Below are positions 55,675-64,000 of a stretch of DNA of 64,000 nucleotides, piece by piece; positions within the stretch are counted from its first letter, which is position 1, and each line of letters begins with the position of its first letter. Position numbers and translations under genes: made by a program. Source of the stretch: Vibrio rotiferianus CAIM 577 = LMG 21460. GTDB taxonomy: Bacteria > Pseudomonadota > Gammaproteobacteria > Enterobacterales > Vibrionaceae. The DNA is taken from assembly GCF_002741985.1 (NCBI RefSeq), contig NZ_APHW01000023.1:1-64000 (forward strand), in the 5' to 3' direction. The notes beneath the pieces were generated by a model. The model worked only from the letters and a program-made list of their open reading frames with translations, searched no databases and was not told where the DNA came from.

Positions 55675-57359
55675 TGCTCACCAACCTCTGCTCTGTTCTT
55701 CGTCAGGCTGGTTTAGTTGATACTCAGCAAGAAGATGCCGTCATTGAGCTAGTAAAAGCCTCTGGTATTTCGGTACCGGAGGCTTTGATCCAGAACATGT
55801 ATTTTACCTCAGATGAACTAGCTGTTCATTTGAGCTCTTTGTTTGGCTTAAACTATTGCTCATTATGCGAGTTTGACTTTGAACCACTTTGTAAAGAGTT
55901 GGGGTTACGAGAGCTCATTACAAAATATACTGCTCTCCCTCTAAAAAAAGACTCCAATGCGCTTACGCTAGCAATTCCCGACCCGACAATGTGGCATGCT
56001 GAAGATGATTTTAGATTCGCTACAGGATTGCCAGTGGAGCTAGTCCTTGCAGACTTCAAAGAGCTTCAAGCTTCTATACGTCGCTTATATGGCAGAACAA
56101 TTGAAAACTCTCACTCAAACTTAAAAGATATCAATCAAGACGAACTGGCTAACCTTGTAGATATTGGTGAAGACGAAATAGAAAACATCGAAGATTTAAG
56201 TGAGGATCAATCCCCAGTCAGCCGTTACATCAACCAAATTTTGCTCGACGCAGTCCGGAAAGGAGCTTCCGACATTCATTTTGAGCCATATGAAAATATC
56301 TTTCGTGTTCGGCTACGTTGTGATGGCATCTTAGTTGAAACTCAACAGCCCCCTAGCCATCTTAGCCGTAGACTCTCTGCACGCGTAAAAATCCTCTCTA
56401 AACTTGATATTGCAGAACGACGGTTACCACAAGATGGCCGAATTAAGCTTAAGTTAAATAGTGATGTCGCCATTGATATGCGCGTATCTACGCTCCCTAC
56501 GTTATTTGGCGAAAAAATAGTATTACGCCTATTGGATAGCAGCTCCGCATCTTTAGATATTGATAAGCTCGGATACAGTACAGAGCAGAAAGCTTTATAT
56601 TTGAATGCCTTAAAACGCCCTCAAGGTATGATTCTTATGACCGGCCCCACCGGTAGTGGAAAAACGGTGTCACTGTATACCGGGTTAAACATTCTAAACC
56701 AACCAGAAGTTAATATTTCTACAGCGGAAGATCCTGTTGAAATTAACTTATCTGGCATCAATCAAGTGCAAGTTCAACCAAAAATTGGTTTTACATTTGC
56801 AGAAGCACTGCGTTCATTTTTAAGGCAAGACCCTGATATTGTCATGGTTGGTGAAATACGAGATTTAGAAACTGCCGAAATAGCAATAAAAGCCTCCCAA
56901 ACTGGCCACCTCGTTCTATCAACACTGCATACAAATTCCGCTGCCGAAACGGTTGTTCGCTTAAATAATATGGGCATTGCAAGCTTTAACCTAGCTTCCT
57001 CTCTAAGCCTTATTATTGCTCAACGTCTCGCAAGACGTTTATGCCAAAACTGCAAGCAGCCGGCGTCAATGACTCCTGCGTTATCCTCACTGGGTATATC
57101 TGACAAAGACCATGTTTTTGACGCCAACCCTGTAGGGTGTAGTGATTGTACAAATGGTTACAGTGGGCGCACAGGGATTTATGAAGTAATGCCATTCGAT
57201 GATGCAATGTCAGAGGCGATCATCAAAGGGTATACATCTCTGGAGCTTGAACGATTAGCTGTAGAGCGAGGAATGAAAACACTAAAGGCTTCAGGGTTAG
57301 AAAAACTAAAACAAGGGATCACCAGTTTTAGCGAGCTTCAACGCGTACTTTACTTATAG
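55674..57359 (+). CDS. pilB: Type IV pilus assembly ATPase PilB
   Basis: A 561-residue GspE-family secretion ATPase. The N-terminal N1 domain (about 1-150) has the MshEN-type fold. The Walker A is GPTGSGKT (about residue 323). The Asp box and Walker B are in DPDIVMVGEIRD, the His box in GHLVLSTLHTN. A C4 zinc motif is formed by CQNC and CSDC near residue 460-490. It powers pilus extension from the cytoplasmic face. It overlaps pilA by 1 nt and precedes pilC by 15 nt. Confidence 0.96.
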   Translation: MLTNLCSVLRQAGLVDTQQEDAVIELVKASGISVPEALIQNMYFTSDELAVHLSSLFGLNYCSLCEFDFEPLCKELGLRELITKYTALPLKKDSNALTLAIPDPTMWHAEDDFRFATGLPVELVLADFKELQASIRRLYGRTIENSHSNLKDINQDELANLVDIGEDEIENIEDLSEDQSPVSRYINQILLDAVRKGASDIHFEPYENIFRVRLRCDGILVETQQPPSHLSRRLSARVKILSKLDIAERRLPQDGRIKLKLNSDVAIDMRVSTLPTLFGEKIVLRLLDSSSASLDIDKLGYSTEQKALYLNALKRPQGMILMTGPTGSGKTVSLYTGLNILNQPEVNISTAEDPVEINLSGINQVQVQPKIGFTFAEALRSFLRQDPDIVMVGEIRDLETAEIAIKASQTGHLVLSTLHTNSAAETVVRLNNMGIASFNLASSLSLIIAQRLARRLCQNCKQPASMTPALSSLGISDKDHVFDANPVGCSDCTNGYSGRTGIYEVMPFDDAMSEAIIKGYTSLELERLAVERGMKTLKASGLEKLKQGITSFSELQRVLYL

Positions 57360-57374
57360 TCAGGTTCTATCAAC

Positions 57375-58598
57375 ATGAAAGTATCAACACCCCAACTTAA
57401 GAACTTCCGCTGGAAAGGCATCAATAGCTCAGGGAAACAAACATCAGGCCATATACTCGCTCTGAATGAGGTCGAGGTTCGCGAAAGACTCGATGGTCAA
57501 CACATCAAAGTTAAAAAACTGAAAAGAAGCAATGCTTCTGTCTTATCAAAATTAAGTAACAGAGTTAAAGCCAGAGACATCACGATTTTCACTCGCCAGA
57601 TTACAACTATGCTGACAACCGGTGTTCCTATTGTCCAAGCGCTCAAGTTGGTGTCAGAAAATCACCGCAAAGCGGAAATGAAATCCATACTGTTGAACAT
57701 TAGTAAAGCAGTAGAGGCAGGAACCCCCATGTCAAAAGCAATGAGAACCTCAAGCCAGCACTTCGACCCGCTGTATACAGATCTCATTGCCACTGGAGAG
57801 CAATCCGGTAATTTAGATAAAGTTTTTGAACGCCTCGCTACCTACCGGGAAAAGAGCGAGCAACTTCGAGCTAAAGTAATCAAGGCTCTGATTTATCCCG
57901 CCATGGTGATCTTAGTAGCGCTAATTGTATCTTTTGTCATGCTTACCAAAGTAATACCTGAGTTCCAAAAAATGTTTGCTGGCTTTGGTGCCAATTTGCC
58001 TTGGTTTACCCAACAGATCCTAGCCCTATCAGATTGGGTTCAAAATTGGGGAGGGATTATGATTTTAGGAATTGTGGGTGTTATTATTTCATGCAAGCTA
58101 ATCAGCAATCGCTCTCCTTCTTTCCATCTATTTTTAGCGCGAACGAGCTTGAAAATCCCAGTCCTAGGACCCGTTTTTTCGAAAGCGGCAATAGCTAAAT
58201 TTAGTAGAACACTAGCCACTAGTTTTAGTTCCGGCATTCCGATACTCACAAGTTTAAAAACCACCTCAAAAACCTCTGGCAACCTACACTATCAACTCGC
58301 GATTGAAGAGGTCTATCGTGATACTGCTGCAGGGATGCCAATGTACATTGCGATGAGAAACTGCAATGTATTTCCAGAGTTAGTATTGCAAATGGTTATG
58401 ATTGGCGAAGAATCCGGAAGGCTTGACGATATGCTCAATAAAATCGCCAATATTTATGAGTTCGAAGTCGACAACACCGTAGATAACTTAAGTAAAATCT
58501 TAGAGCCTTTAATCATCTTATTTTTAGGGGTGGTTGTCGGCAGTATGGTTGCTGCAATGTACTTACCAATCTTTAACTTGATGAGCGTATTGGGATAG
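57375..58598 (+). CDS. pilC: Type IV pilus inner-membrane platform protein PilC
   Basis: A 407-residue GspF-family protein. Two homologous cytoplasmic T2SSF domains (about 65-190 and 270-390) alternate with three membrane spans, near 170-195, 215-245 and 375-400. It begins with a conserved [11 protein letters not shown] stretch. It is the rotor or scaffold that PilB acts on to add pilins. It sits between pilB and the prepilin peptidase gene. Confidence 0.95.
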   Translation: MKVSTPQLKNFRWKGINSSGKQTSGHILALNEVEVRERLDGQHIKVKKLKRSNASVLSKLSNRVKARDITIFTRQITTMLTTGVPIVQALKLVSENHRKAEMKSILLNISKAVEAGTPMSKAMRTSSQHFDPLYTDLIATGEQSGNLDKVFERLATYREKSEQLRAKVIKALIYPAMVILVALIVSFVMLTKVIPEFQKMFAGFGANLPWFTQQILALSDWVQNWGGIMILGIVGVIISCKLISNRSPSFHLFLARTSLKIPVLGPVFSKAAIAKFSRTLATSFSSGIPILTSLKTTSKTSGNLHYQLAIEEVYRDTAAGMPMYIAMRNCNVFPELVLQMVMIGEESGRLDDMLNKIANIYEFEVDNTVDNLSKILEPLIILFLGVVVGSMVAAMYLPIFNLMSVLG

Positions 58599-58668
58599 AA
58601 TGATCCTTTAGCAATTAATCCCATCAAAACAGCACTTTGCTATTTGATTCATCGCGCAAGAGAAAGAT

Positions 58669-59537
58669 ATGGAAGTATTCCAGTACTACCCATGGCTATT
58701 CGTTGTATTTGCCACGATTTTTGGTTTGATCGTAGGCAGCTTCCTCAACGTTGTTATTTATCGACTACCCAAAATCATGGAACTAGAATGGCGACGCGAG
58801 TGCGCTGAGTCATTTCCTGAATACAAGATCGAGCCACCAAAAGAGACATTAACGCTAAGTGTGCCGCGTTCATCTTGTCAGCAATGTGGTACACACATTC
58901 GCATCAGAGACAACATCCCTGTGATTAGTTGGCTATTACTCAGAGGTAAATGCCACAACTGCCAGTCTTCTATTAGTGCTCGCTACCCTCTTGTCGAACT
59001 GCTTACAGCGTTTTGTTCGGGTTTTATCGCCTTTCATTTCGGTTTTAGCTACTTCACTGCGGCCCTTATTTTCTTTACCTTTGTACTGATAGCCGCCACA
59101 TTCATCGACCTAGATACGATGTTGTTGCCGGATCAACTCACGCTGCCATTAATGTGGGCAGGTATTGCACTTGCTCTCGTGGGTATAAGCCTGTTAGCCT
59201 GCAAGACGCCGTTATTGGAGCTATGGCGGGTTACCTCTGCCTCTGGAGTGTCTACTGGGCATTCAAACTGCTAACTGGCAAAGAAGGTATGGGCTACGGT
59301 GATTTTAAACTACTTGCAGCATTAGGAGCTTGGTTAGGTTGGCAATCTTTGCCGATGATCATTTTGCTTTCATCAGTGGTAGGCGTCATCTTTGGTCTTA
59401 TTCAATTGCGTTTGCAGAAGCAAGGCATCGAAAAAGCCTTTCCTTTTGGTCCTTACCTTGCAATCGCGGGTTGGGTAAGCCTAATTTGGGGCAATCAAAT
59501 CCTTAACTGGTACTTTACGTCAATTCTAGGAGTGTAG
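58669..59537 (+). pseudogene. pilD: Prepilin leader peptidase/N-methyltransferase PilD, frameshifted
   Basis: Two frames make one PilD. The first (58669 to 59190) has the N-terminal [13 protein letters not shown], the cytoplasmic C4 motif (CQQC and CHNC) and the first catalytic aspartate in [11 protein letters not shown]. After AGC the frame goes out of register and stops at 59274. The second frame (from 59191) continues with [16 protein letters not shown], the second catalytic aspartate in [10 protein letters not shown] and the C-terminus at 59537. Adding one C at CC 59190-59191 restores 289 residues, the normal size. Unrepaired, neither piece contains both aspartates. PilD cleaves and methylates pilins and type II secretion pseudopilins. 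The start follows GAGAAAGAT by a short spacer. Confidence 0.93.
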
Positions 59538-60152
59538 ATGGCTTTTGTTATTGGCCTAACGGGCGGTATTGCAAGTGGCAAAACCACCGTGGCAAACCTA
59601 TTCAAGCAACAATTCAAGATTGACATTGTCGACGCCGATATCGTAGCTCGTGAAGTTGTGGAACCAAATACTCCTGGCCTCAACGCCATTATCGAGCACT
59701 TTGGTACTGATATTGTTCACGATGATCAAACTCTTGATAGAGCAAAGCTAAGAGAAAGAATTTTCTCTCATCCCGAGGAAAAAGCTTGGCTCAATGGCTT
59801 ATTACATCCAATGATCAGTGAAAAGATGATCGAAGACCTAGAGCAAGTTACATCGGACTATGCGCTTTTGGTTGTTCCTTTACTAGTAGAGAATAAGTTG
59901 GATAGCTTATGTGATCGCGTCCTTGTTGTTGATGTAGAACCTCAAACTCAAATATCCAGAACAGTGAAACGAGATAACGTTAGCGAAGAGCAAGCAAAAG
60001 CGATCTTGGCTTCGCAAGCATCTCGAGAGCAACGACTCGCTCTAGCTGATGATGTGGTTAAGAATAACCCAAATGACCCTGAACTTTTGCTTCAAATCAC
60101 AGATTTGCACGAAAAGTACCTAGCCATGTGCAAGAAAAATCTGCGAAAATAG
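59538..60152 (+). CDS. coaE: Dephospho-CoA kinase
   Basis: A 204-residue P-loop kinase. Walker A is GLTGGIASGKT at residues 6-16. The CoA-binding DADIVAREVV follows and the lid contains SREQR. It performs the last step of CoA synthesis. It begins immediately after the pilD stop and is 28 nt before zapD, as in the conserved pilD-coaE-zapD-yacG order. With panB and panC, this window holds three steps of the CoA pathway. Confidence 0.96.
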   Translation: MAFVIGLTGGIASGKTTVANLFKQQFKIDIVDADIVAREVVEPNTPGLNAIIEHFGTDIVHDDQTLDRAKLRERIFSHPEEKAWLNGLLHPMISEKMIEDLEQVTSDYALLVVPLLVENKLDSLCDRVLVVDVEPQTQISRTVKRDNVSEEQAKAILASQASREQRLALADDVVKNNPNDPELLLQITDLHEKYLAMCKKNLRK

Positions 60153-60180
60153 GAAATGAAATTAGATAGGGCTTAAGTTG

Positions 60181-60921
60181 ATGACCACGCACAAATTTGA
60201 ACATCCTTTAAATGAGAAAACTCGCATCTATTTAAGAGTTGAGTCTTTGCTGCGTCAGGCTCACTTAGCCTCTGGTTTTACCGACAACCATCAATATCAA
60301 CTTTTCTTTCGTTCGATATTCGATATGCTCGAGATCTTTGAGCAAATTCAATTGAAAAGTGAGCTGGCAAAAGATCTTGAGAAACAACGTCTCTCTTATC
60401 GAAATTGGTTAAATGTAGATGGCGTCGATCAAGAGGCGCTTAGTGCTCTCCTAAAAGAGATAGACACTATTCATGAGCATCTCATGCGTGCTGAACGCTT
60501 TGGTCAATCCTTAAAAGAAGATCGTTTTTTAAGCTCAATCCGCCAGAGGTTTAATTTACCTGGTGGCTCATGCTGCTTTGATCTTCCAGCTCTGCATTAT
60601 TGGTTACACCTCCCAATAGAACGAAAAAAGCATGATGCGAGTCAATGGCAATCAAGTTTACAGCCTTTATCTGATGCTCTATCTCTATGGTTGAAGCTCA
60701 CTCGTGAAACTGGCCACTTCAAAGCACAAATAGCTCGTGCAGGCTTTTTCCAAAGTGACGCTGAAGAAGCGAATATTCTACGTCTGCATATTCCTATGGA
60801 ATACGGTGTCTATCCGATGATTTCAGGACACAAGAATCGCTTCGCGATTAAATTTATATCATTTGAAAGTGGTCAAGCTTGTACGCAAGACGTCGAGTTT
60901 GAGATTGCCGTTTGTAGCTAA
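60181..60921 (+). CDS. zapD: Cell division protein ZapD
   Basis: A 246-residue ZapD (formerly YacF). The N-terminal [20 protein letters not shown] and the C-terminal beta-rich part ([19 protein letters not shown]) are typical. It bundles FtsZ filaments at the Z-ring. I prefer the ATG at 60181 to the TTG at 60178. It precedes yacG by 63 nt. Confidence 0.94.
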   Translation: MTTHKFEHPLNEKTRIYLRVESLLRQAHLASGFTDNHQYQLFFRSIFDMLEIFEQIQLKSELAKDLEKQRLSYRNWLNVDGVDQEALSALLKEIDTIHEHLMRAERFGQSLKEDRFLSSIRQRFNLPGGSCCFDLPALHYWLHLPIERKKHDASQWQSSLQPLSDALSLWLKLTRETGHFKAQIARAGFFQSDAEEANILRLHIPMEYGVYPMISGHKNRFAIKFISFESGQACTQDVEFEIAVCS

Positions 60922-60984
60922 AACCAACACACACTATTATTTCTATACCCCTTTGACACTTCAACACAATGGGATTCTTTAACC

Positions 60985-61179
60985 ATGTCTAAAATTACTA
61001 TCGTTCCATGCCCACAATGTGGTGCAGACGTAGAATGGGGAGAACAAAGCCCTCATCGTCCTTTCTGTAGCAAACAGTGCCAAATGATTGATTTTGGTGA
61101 ATGGGCAGATGAAGAAAATACCATTCCTGGCGCACCAGATATGTCGGACAGCGATGGTTGGTCTGAAGACCAGTACTAA
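60985..61179 (+). CDS. yacG: DNA gyrase inhibitor YacG
   Basis: A 64-residue zinc protein. The C4 zinc site is CPQCG (residues 9-13) and FCSKQCQ (residues 28-34), followed by the acidic tail typical of YacG. In E. coli it binds GyrB and inhibits gyrase. It ends the nadC-to-yacG cluster, with a terminator after it. Confidence 0.93.
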   Translation: MSKITIVPCPQCGADVEWGEQSPHRPFCSKQCQMIDFGEWADEENTIPGAPDMSDSDGWSEDQY

Positions 61180-61230
61180 AAAATTGAGAGGCTAGATACG
61201 ACAGCGCTGCGCTTCGAGAATAATAGAGAG

Positions 61231-61259
61231 GGGTTGATGTGAGAGCATCGACCCTTTTT
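61231..61259 (+). terminator. Terminator of yacG
   Basis: GGGTTGATG (61231-61239), loop TGAGAG, CATCGACCC (61246-61254), with one G-U pair, then TTTTT. Confidence 0.85.
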
Positions 61260-61275
61260 GTTTTTTAGCATATCG

Positions 61276-61610
61276 AAAGAGATATTCCCGACAATGCTCC
61301 TTCGTCACTTTTGGGAATGACACCGTTTGGGTTCATTTGTTTTTATTCGTCATCCTCAAAAACGAGAAACGAGTGAGCTGGAGAGCTCTTCATTACTTTA
61401 ACCTCGCGAAGAACAACCCCCCCAGCTCAGGTAAAGAGCTCTGTATTCCTATTCATCGCAACACAAGAGTTCCACTCAAAGAGATTTCTGACAACGTACC
61501 TTTGTTGCTTCCGAGAGTAACGCTGTTTGAGTTCATTTATTTGTTTTTTATTCGTCATCCTCAAGAGCGAGGAACGAGCAAGTTGGGGATCCCTTTTTTT
61601 ACTCTCTCTC
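61276..61610. repeat. Dispersed two-hairpin repeat, two diverged copies
   Basis: AAAGAGA starts at 61276 and 61478. Each copy runs through a first palindrome (for example ATTCCCGAC to TGGGAATGAC), a T-rich spacer, GTCATCCTC and a closing GGAGAGCTC or GGGGATCCC. The order of parts is the same as in the 127-bp units at 21896-22190, with more mismatches. A run of seven C lies at 61417-61423 between copies. Confidence 0.75.
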
Positions 61611-61706
61611 GAAGGACAAATGCCGCTCACTAACCGAAGCGCTCCATTATATCAGAGCAAGTATTCCTGACTCTTCGAAGCACTGCGCCCTTTTTCGCGC
61701 ATAAAA

Positions 61707-61732
61707 AAACGGAGCCCATTTGGGCTCCGTTT
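61707..61732 (-). terminator. Terminator of the rpsP-rimM-trmD-rplS operon
   Basis: AAACGGAGCCCA (61707-61718), loop TT, TGGGCTCCGTTT (61721-61732). On the minus strand the 12-bp stem is followed by TTTTATG. Confidence 0.92.
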
Positions 61733-61756
61733 ACGATGAGAACGCTAGTTATAGCA

Positions 61757-62110
61757 TTACTTCTTAGCAAGTTTCTCTTTGATACGAGCAGACTTACCAG
61801 AACGCTCACGTAGGTAGTACAACTTGGCACGACGTACTGCACCACGGCGTTTAACTTCGATGCTATCAACGATTGGAGAGTGTGTTTGGAACGTACGCTC
61901 AACACCTTCACCGTTAGAGATCTTACGTACAGTGAAAGCAGAGTGAAGACCACGGTTACGGATTGCGATTACAACGCCTTCGAAAGCCTGTAGACGCTCA
62001 CGGTCACCTTCTTTAACTTTAACCTGAACTACAACAGTGTCACCTGGTGCAAATTTAGGTAGGTCTGATTTCATTTGCTCTTCTTCAAGAGCCTTGATGA
62101 TGTTACTCAT
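61757..62110 (-). CDS. rplS: 50S ribosomal protein L19
   Basis: A 117-residue bL19. It contains the conserved [28 protein letters not shown] and [27 protein letters not shown]. It sits at the 30S-50S interface. It is the last gene of the rpsP-rimM-trmD-rplS operon, 41 nt after trmD, with a strong terminator. Confidence 0.98.
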
Positions 62111-62151
62111 TTTTTAATTTCCTAGAATAAACTGATACTAAATAAATTAGG

Positions 62152-62895
62152 TTACTTTGCATTGTGTTCACTAATGAACTCAGCAAGTAATTGTTCCTGT
62201 TCGTCAGTCAGAGCTAGGTTTTCCAGGAGCTCTGGTCTTCTAAGCCAAGTTCGGCCCAGCGACTGTTTTAGTCGCCATTGACGAATGTCCTTGTGATTGC
62301 CTGACATCAGTACCGCTGGTACCTCTTTGTCATCCAATACTTCTGGACGCGTATAGTGAGGGCAATCTAACAAGCCATTTGCAAAAGAATCTTCTTCTGC
62401 TGACGCGAAATCCCCTAGCACCCCCGGAACAAACCGAGAGACAGAATCGATCAACGTCATAGCTGGAATCTCACCACCCGTCATCACAAAATCACCAATC
62501 GACCATTCTTCGTCGACTTCAGATTGAATGATGCGCTCATCTACCCCTTCGTAACGACCACAAATCAGAAGTAAATTCTCATTCGTTGCCAGTTCTTCGA
62601 CTCCTTTCTGGTCGAGCTTGCGACCTTGAGGAGAAAGGTAAATGACTTTCGTCTTACCCGGTGAGGCTGCTTTCGCGGTATGAATGGCATCGCGCAAAGG
62701 CTGAACCATCATTAACATACCAGGACCACCACCGTAAGGTCGGTCATCGACAGTGCGATGTTTGTCGTGAGTGAAATCGCGAGGATTCCAAGTCTCAATA
62801 GACAAAAGACCTTTTTTAACCGCTTGACCTGTTACTCCATAATCAGTAACAGAACGGAACATTTCAGGAAAAAGGCTAATTACGCCAACCCACAT
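62152..62895 (-). CDS. trmD: tRNA (guanine-N1)-methyltransferase
   Basis: A 247-residue SPOUT enzyme. The trefoil-knot SAM site is built from [18 protein letters not shown] and [15 protein letters not shown]; the catalytic Asp is in the C-terminal half of the active site. It makes m1G37 in tRNAs and prevents +1 frameshifting. It is 27 nt after rimM. Confidence 0.97.
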   Translation of the reverse strand: MWVGVISLFPEMFRSVTDYGVTGQAVKKGLLSIETWNPRDFTHDKHRTVDDRPYGGGPGMLMMVQPLRDAIHTAKAASPGKTKVIYLSPQGRKLDQKGVEELATNENLLLICGRYEGVDERIIQSEVDEEWSIGDFVMTGGEIPAMTLIDSVSRFVPGVLGDFASAEEDSFANGLLDCPHYTRPEVLDDKEVPAVLMSGNHKDIRQWRLKQSLGRTWLRRPELLENLALTDEQEQLLAEFISEHNAK

Positions 62896-62922
62896 GTTTA
62901 TCTCGCTCTGTAATTTTGGAGA

Positions 62923-63471
62923 TTAGAATCCAGGATCCCAGTCAACTTCGATCCGTTGAGCTTCGCGATCAACTTTGATGATCACTTGCTCTTCAAGGAA
63001 CGGGATTAATCGTTCCTTCTGCCCGAAAGCATCTTTAAGATTTGCTTTAACAACCAGAACATCGTTTGAGCCAGTTTCTAGAATGTCAGATACGACACCT
63101 AGATCGTAACCTTTAGTGGTTACTACTTGCATCCCAAACAATTCACGCCAGTAGAACTCATCTTCTGACAATTCAGGAAGTACCGCAGGGTCAATAGCAA
63201 TTTCAAAGTTTGTCATTAGATGCGCGTCTTCACGAATATCTAGACCTTCCAGCTTAGCCACCATACCTTTGTTATGGCGCTTCCAGCTTTCTACTTTGTA
63301 CTCAACCCACGTACCCTTTTGGTTAATAAACCAAGGGCTGTAATCGAAAATGCTTTCAGCATTGTCTGTGTAGGAAAAAACTTTAAGCCAACCTCGAATG
63401 CCGTAAGTAGCACCAAACTTGCCTACAACAATCTTTTCGTTGCTCATTGTTTCTTTACCTTTCATCGACAT
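62923..63471 (-). CDS. rimM: Ribosome maturation factor RimM
   Basis: A 182-residue RimM. The N-terminal RimM barrel starts at [17 protein letters not shown] and the C-terminal PRC-barrel contains [15 protein letters not shown] and [10 protein letters not shown]. It assists 30S head assembly by binding S19. The ATG at 63471 gives MSMKGKETM; an ATG eight codons later is also possible. It is 29 nt after rpsP. Confidence 0.95.
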   Translation of the reverse strand: MSMKGKETMSNEKIVVGKFGATYGIRGWLKVFSYTDNAESIFDYSPWFINQKGTWVEYKVESWKRHNKGMVAKLEGLDIREDAHLMTNFEIAIDPAVLPELSEDEFYWRELFGMQVVTTKGYDLGVVSDILETGSNDVLVVKANLKDAFGQKERLIPFLEEQVIIKVDREAQRIEVDWDPGF

Positions 63472-63500
63472 AAACTAGTTTCTACTTCTTAAGTAAAAAA

Positions 63501-63749
63501 TTAAGCCGCTTTTTGAGCGTCTTTAACTAGCTTAGCAACGCGGTCAGATAGAGACGCGCCTTGACCAACCCAGTGGTTAACGCGGTCTAGGTCTAGACGT
63601 AGACCTTCTTCTTGACCTTGTGCAGTTGGGTTAAAGAAACCAACTTTCTCGATGAAACGGCCAGTTGCAGCGTTGCGGCTGTCCGCTACTACGATTTGAT
63701 AAAATGGACGCTTCTTAGCGCCGTGACGTGCCAAACGAATGGTTACCAT
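63501..63749 (-). CDS. rpsP: 30S ribosomal protein S16
   Basis: An 82-residue bS16 starting [20 protein letters not shown], with IEKVGFFNP and the C-terminal [12 protein letters not shown]. It is the first gene of the operon; the promoter should lie in the 210 nt toward ffh. Confidence 0.98.
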   Translation of the reverse strand: MVTIRLARHGAKKRPFYQIVVADSRNAATGRFIEKVGFFNPTAQGQEEGLRLDLDRVNHWVGQGASLSDRVAKLVKDAQKAA

Positions 63750-63959
63750 GTCGTCCTCTTTGCTTTCTCAAAAATAAAATTAACCCCAATAATCATCCAT
63801 AAAACTGAACAATCTGGGGTCTCGTGCCAAAATAAAGCTCCGGAATTTTACTCTTCTCCCGGAGCAATGCAAGGGATTTAGTTACTTTTTCACCAACATA
63901 AATTGAAATTCAAGTTTGTGATGTAGCTAACACCCTGAAACTAAAGTCTAGGCAATCGT

Positions 63960-64000
63960 TTAACGACCGAATGGATTGAAGCCACCGCCTCCACCCATAC
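63960..64000 (-). CDS. ffh: Signal recognition particle protein Ffh, C-terminal end only
   Basis: The minus strand from the window edge reads MGGGGGFNPFGR and stops at 63960-63962. This Gly-rich FNPFGR end is the usual C-terminus of Vibrio and enterobacterial Ffh. The rest lies beyond the window. ffh upstream of rpsP is the standard order. Confidence 0.85.
   Translation of the reverse strand, partial: MGGGGGFNPFGR

Larger units (their letters stand above)
61180..61756. other. yacG-rplS intergenic region with repeats
   Basis: About 577 nt without a gene between convergent units. It holds two terminators and two copies of the two-hairpin repeat that also lies before acnB. The open frame at 61337-61633 lies inside the repeats and has no protein-like character. 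Confidence 0.8.

Noticed and set aside
61337..61633. 98-codon plus-strand frame after yacG
   Set aside because: It runs through the palindromic repeats and a C7 run, without a ribosome site or protein-like sequence.

Overview
The window is a contiguous piece of a Vibrio chromosome, almost certainly chromosome 1. The evidence is gene content and order: a chitin-disaccharide (chb) locus, an FbpABC iron uptake operon, a LuxR/HapR/OpaR/SmcR-type quorum-sensing master regulator, and a long housekeeping block whose order parallels both Vibrio cholerae chromosome 1 and the 2.5-4 min region of Escherichia coli (hrpB-mrcB, sfsA-dksA-gluQ-pcnB-folK-panBC, yadGH-can-hpt, pdhR-aceEF-lpd, ampD-nadC-pilABCD-coaE-zapD-yacG). 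The LuxR protein resembles the V. harveyi clade and its relatives, but I cannot name the species.

Layout. 1-1068: leader and upstream region without a supported gene. 1069-15631 (+): periplasmic chitooligosaccharide-binding protein, two permeases, two ATPases, GH9 glucosaminidase-like enzyme, GlcNAc/GlcN kinase, GH20 hexosaminidase, GH94 N,N'-diacetylchitobiose phosphorylase and a hexose-phosphate mutase. Together they import (GlcNAc)2 and split it by phosphorolysis and by hydrolysis. 15728-19497 (-): fbpABC with a Fur-like box. 19651-21244 (-): glnK-amtB behind a sigma-54-like promoter. 21433-24866 (-): yacL, a 127-bp tandem palindromic repeat, acnB. 25137-32424 (-): patatin/Omp85 protein, mrcB, hrpB. 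32458-38393 (+): sfsA (frameshifted), dksA, gluQ, pcnB-folK-panB-panC. 38455-43126 (-): lipid A acyltransferase-like protein, yadH (frameshifted at a poly-G tract), yadG, SulP transporter. 43411-45632: can (+), hpt (-), luxR homologue (+). 45954-53052 (-): lpd, aceF, aceE, pdhR with two PdhR-like operators upstream. 53457-54008 (-): ampD. 54101-61179 (+): nadC, pilA-pilB-pilC-pilD (pilD frameshifted), coaE, zapD, yacG. 61180-61756: repeats. 61757-64000 (-): rplS-trmD-rimM-rpsP and the last 12 codons of ffh.

The most unusual signals are three reading-frame breaks, each at a short C or G run (sfsA, yadH, pilD). They are either consensus errors or real lesions; the pilD break separates the two catalytic aspartates of the prepilin peptidase. 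Others are a dispersed two-hairpin repeat family with an exact 127-bp tandem period, a 9-copy heptamer array after the luxR homologue, an inverted repeat with pseudoknot potential in the chb leader, and two PdhR-type operators about 138 bp apart. I found no rRNA, tRNA, IS element, prophage or CRISPR array. No wholly new system is convincingly visible; the window is mostly conserved Vibrio core genome.
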